A DNA stretch of 24,534 nucleotides from Gammaproteobacteria bacterium (lineage in GTDB: Bacteria; Pseudomonadota; Gammaproteobacteria; DSM-16500): positions 1 to 24,534 of the forward strand of contig VFKI01000084.1 in the NCBI GenBank assembly GCA_009885665.1, written 5' to 3'. The notes under the pieces were generated by a model, which saw only the letters and a list, made by a program, of their open reading frames with translations, made no database searches and was not told where the DNA came from. Both the position numbers and the translations under genes were made by a program. Positions 23,210 to 24,534 of the stretch are shown piece by piece (position 1 is the stretch's first letter; each line of letters starts with the position of its first letter).

Positions 23210-24040
23210 GTGAAAGCCTCAGCAACTGAAAAAAAATTATTACACTATACTGGCAAGGCTATTGCCGATTACAGTATGATCCGCCACGGCGACCGGATAA
23301 TGATTTGTCTTTCCGGTGGCAAAGATTCTTTTACGTTGGTGCGTATGTTGACTTTATTGCAGCAGCGCGCGCGACAAAAGTTTGAAATTTTCGTATTTAC
23401 CCTTGATCAAGCGCAGCCAGGTTGGGATGATAGTGGTTTGCGTGATTGGTTGGGCAGTCGCAAAATTCCATATGAAATATTGCGTGAAGACACGTATTCG
23501 ATCGTCAAAGAAAAAATCCCTGAGAATGAAACGTATTGTGCATTATGTTCACGCTTGCGACGTGGCATTATTTATCGCTATGCCGAAGAGCATGGCTTTA
23601 ATAAAATTGCTTTAGGTCATCATCGTGATGATTTAATCCGGACGCTGTTGATGTCGATTTTTTATAATGGCGAAGTGCGCTCCATGCCGCCAAAATTATT
23701 GAGCGATAATAAACGTCATATCGTGATCCGCCCGCTGGCCTATTGTCAGGAAACGGATATTATGAAATATGCGGCGGAACAGCAATTTCCCATTATTCCT
23801 TGTAGCTTATGTGGTACCCAGCAAAATCTTGTGCGCCAGAAAGTGGCTTTATTGATTGCTGAATTAGCCCGCGAAAATCCTAAAGTACCCAGTAATATGT
23901 TGCATGCTTTAGGACATGTAAAGCTGAGCCAATTGATGGATAGAAAACGTTGGGATTTTAAAGGATTAGAAGCACAGCAAGTGCGCGGCATAGAAAAGAC
24001 CGAAGAAGAGCAGGCGGTGTTTGCGCAAGAGTTGTTTTAG
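23210..24040 (+). CDS. ttcA: tRNA 2-thiocytidine synthetase TtcA
   Basis: An Fe-S-dependent tRNA thiolase that makes 2-thiocytidine at position 32. PP-loop SGGKDS at residues 35-40; Cys110 and Cys113 in CALCSRLRRG and Cys198 in FPIIPCSLCG are the expected cluster ligands; ALGHHRDD and RSMPPKLLSDN are also family signatures. The product is 276 aa, shorter than E. coli TtcA (311 aa) mainly at the N-terminus and in the C-terminal tail. The only plausible start is GTG at 23210, with a weak AGAAG upstream. A TATACT box at 23182-23187 may be the -10. A four-codon ATG reading at 23200 ends in TGA overlapping the GTG start. Confidence 0.95.
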   Translation: MKASATEKKLLHYTGKAIADYSMIRHGDRIMICLSGGKDSFTLVRMLTLLQQRARQKFEIFVFTLDQAQPGWDDSGLRDWLGSRKIPYEILREDTYSIVKEKIPENETYCALCSRLRRGIIYRYAEEHGFNKIALGHHRDDLIRTLLMSIFYNGEVRSMPPKLLSDNKRHIVIRPLAYCQETDIMKYAAEQQFPIIPCSLCGTQQNLVRQKVALLIAELARENPKVPSNMLHALGHVKLSQLMDRKRWDFKGLEAQQVRGIEKTEEEQAVFAQELF

Positions 24041-24145
24041 GGGGGGCGATTTATGCACAGTGCGCCCTTTGGAAGCTCTGTTGCGTAAAATCTGCTGGGA
24101 CAGCGAGCGGTGGCTTGTTAATTTTGATTGGCAAAACGTTATTAC

Positions 24146-24165
24146 ATGTAGCAATATTACTACAT
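24146..24165 (+). promoter_or_regulatory. Operator-like palindrome upstream of the antitoxin
   Basis: ATGTAG (24146-24151) and CTACAT (24160-24165) form an inverted repeat around eight A/T-rich bases. TTACAT at 24142-24147 and TATAAC at 24165-24170 are spaced 17 bases apart like a promoter, and the palindrome overlaps both. However, a start from that -10 would fall past the GAGG ribosome binding site, so the true promoter may lie slightly upstream (TTGGCA at 24128-24133). Phd/YefM antitoxins usually repress their own promoter through such sites. Confidence 0.5.
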
Positions 24166-24182
24166 ATAACGAGGATGTGCCT

Positions 24183-24419
24183 ATGTCTATCACTACCATT
24201 TCGAGTCGACAGTTCAATCAGGATACGAGTCAGGCAAAAAAGTCTGCTAAGCGTGGACCTGTATTTATTACTACCCGTGGCAGGCCGGCGTACGTGTTGC
24301 TGACGATTGATGCGTATCAGAGAATTACCCGCAGTCAAACAAATATTATTGATTTGTTGGCGATGCCCGCGGCAGACGAGATTGAATATGCGCCTCCGCG
24401 TCTTAAAGGAGATTTTTAA
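24183..24419 (+). CDS. Phd/YefM-type antitoxin
   Basis: A 78-aa protein with the Phd/YefM N-terminal DNA-binding fold. It begins MSITTISSRQFNQDTSQAKKSA, followed by GPVFITTRGRPAYVLLTIDAYQRI, the typical signature. The last 25 residues (PAADEIEYAPPRLKGDF) form the acidic/flexible part that in this family binds and neutralises the toxin. The ATG at 24183 has GAGG 8 bases upstream; longer upstream readings lack support. Partner toxins are usually the next gene (PIN/VapC, Doc or RelE type), often overlapping. No toxin start is recognisable in the remaining 115 bp, so it is either an orphan or its toxin lies beyond the window after a gap. Confidence 0.88.
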   Translation: MSITTISSRQFNQDTSQAKKSAKRGPVFITTRGRPAYVLLTIDAYQRITRSQTNIIDLLAMPAADEIEYAPPRLKGDF

Positions 24420-24432
24420 AAGCCGACCTGCT

Positions 24433-24508
24433 GTGGGTTCGTCGGATCGTAAAATACAAGGACGTATTTTCCGACCGCATGGATGCAGCTTCATCCGACG
24501 CGGCCCAC
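24433..24508. repeat. Nested inverted repeat downstream of the antitoxin
   Basis: The outer arms GTGGG-TT-CGTCGGAT (24433-24447) and ATCCGACG-CGG-CCCAC (24493-24508) pair over 13 bases with one small internal loop. Inside, AAAATAC (24451-24457) pairs with GTATTTT (24464-24470). The structure occupies most of the sequence after the antitoxin. It could be another miniature element or a transcription barrier; duplications beyond the arms were not found. Confidence 0.55.
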
Positions 24509-24534
24509 GGTGGGTTGGCTGACTTAACTTGATG

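Noticed and set aside
23200..23214. Four-codon ATG reading frame just before ttcA as a leader peptide
   Set aside because: Too short to distinguish from chance; no attenuator structure or clear ribosome binding site accompanies it.
24307..24522. Short frame after the antitoxin considered as a toxin
   Set aside because: It starts inside the antitoxin in another frame, has no ribosome binding site, and shows no PIN, Doc or RelE features; most of it is the palindrome.

Overview
The window is 24.5 kb of a gammaproteobacterial chromosome. The gene set (homodimeric-type aceE with aceF and lpd, murA/ibaG, accA-tilS, pyrG-kdsA, ttcA, clpB), the moderate GC content and the many small intergenic palindromes suggest a member of the Legionellales (Coxiella/Aquicella/Legionella side). 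That placement is inferred from gene order and protein flavour, not from any search. No tRNA, rRNA, CRISPR array or transposase gene was seen.

Layout. 1-1.7 kb, minus strand: ibaG-murA, overlapping by one base. 1.8-8.1 kb, plus strand: ampE, then the pyruvate dehydrogenase operon aceE-aceF-lpd. 8.1-8.3 kb: one miniature inverted-repeat element nested inside another. 8.35-12.8 kb, minus strand: a stress block of a CbpA/DnaJ-type cochaperone, a universal stress protein and clpB with a heat-shock-like promoter. 12.8-13.3 kb: an unrecognised 161-aa protein followed by another inverted-repeat element. 13.6-19.3 kb, plus strand: accA-tilS, then pyrG-kdsA and a GT2 polyprenyl-phosphate glycosyltransferase. 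19.4-22.7 kb: an unrecognised 296-aa protein and an ArnT-like membrane glycosyltransferase on the minus strand, with a ChbG/YdjC-type deacetylase reading away on the plus strand. 22.9-24.5 kb: a cold-shock protein, ttcA and a Phd/YefM-type antitoxin with an operator-like palindrome.

Two things stand out. First, the GT2 transferase, the ArnT-like transferase and the YdjC-type deacetylase are the three enzyme types of the Francisella FlmF2/FlmK/NaxD route, which builds and attaches galactosamine to lipid A. kdsA (KDO synthesis) lies directly upstream, so 17.5-22.7 kb reads as an envelope LPS/lipid A region. An unknown protein is embedded in it. Second, there are two families of non-coding mobile elements with clear target-site duplications. 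Family 1 has ACCGGCATTCC ends and 4-bp duplications; family 2 is about 140 bp with GTATC ends and 8-bp duplications. A family 2 copy has inserted into a family 1 copy. All recognisable insertions lie within about 14 bp downstream of a stop codon.

The two unrecognised proteins both carry a cysteine cluster next to basic residues, and one ends in an acidic stretch. If the host is an intracellular Legionellales they are worth testing as secreted effectors, but nothing in the sequence proves this.
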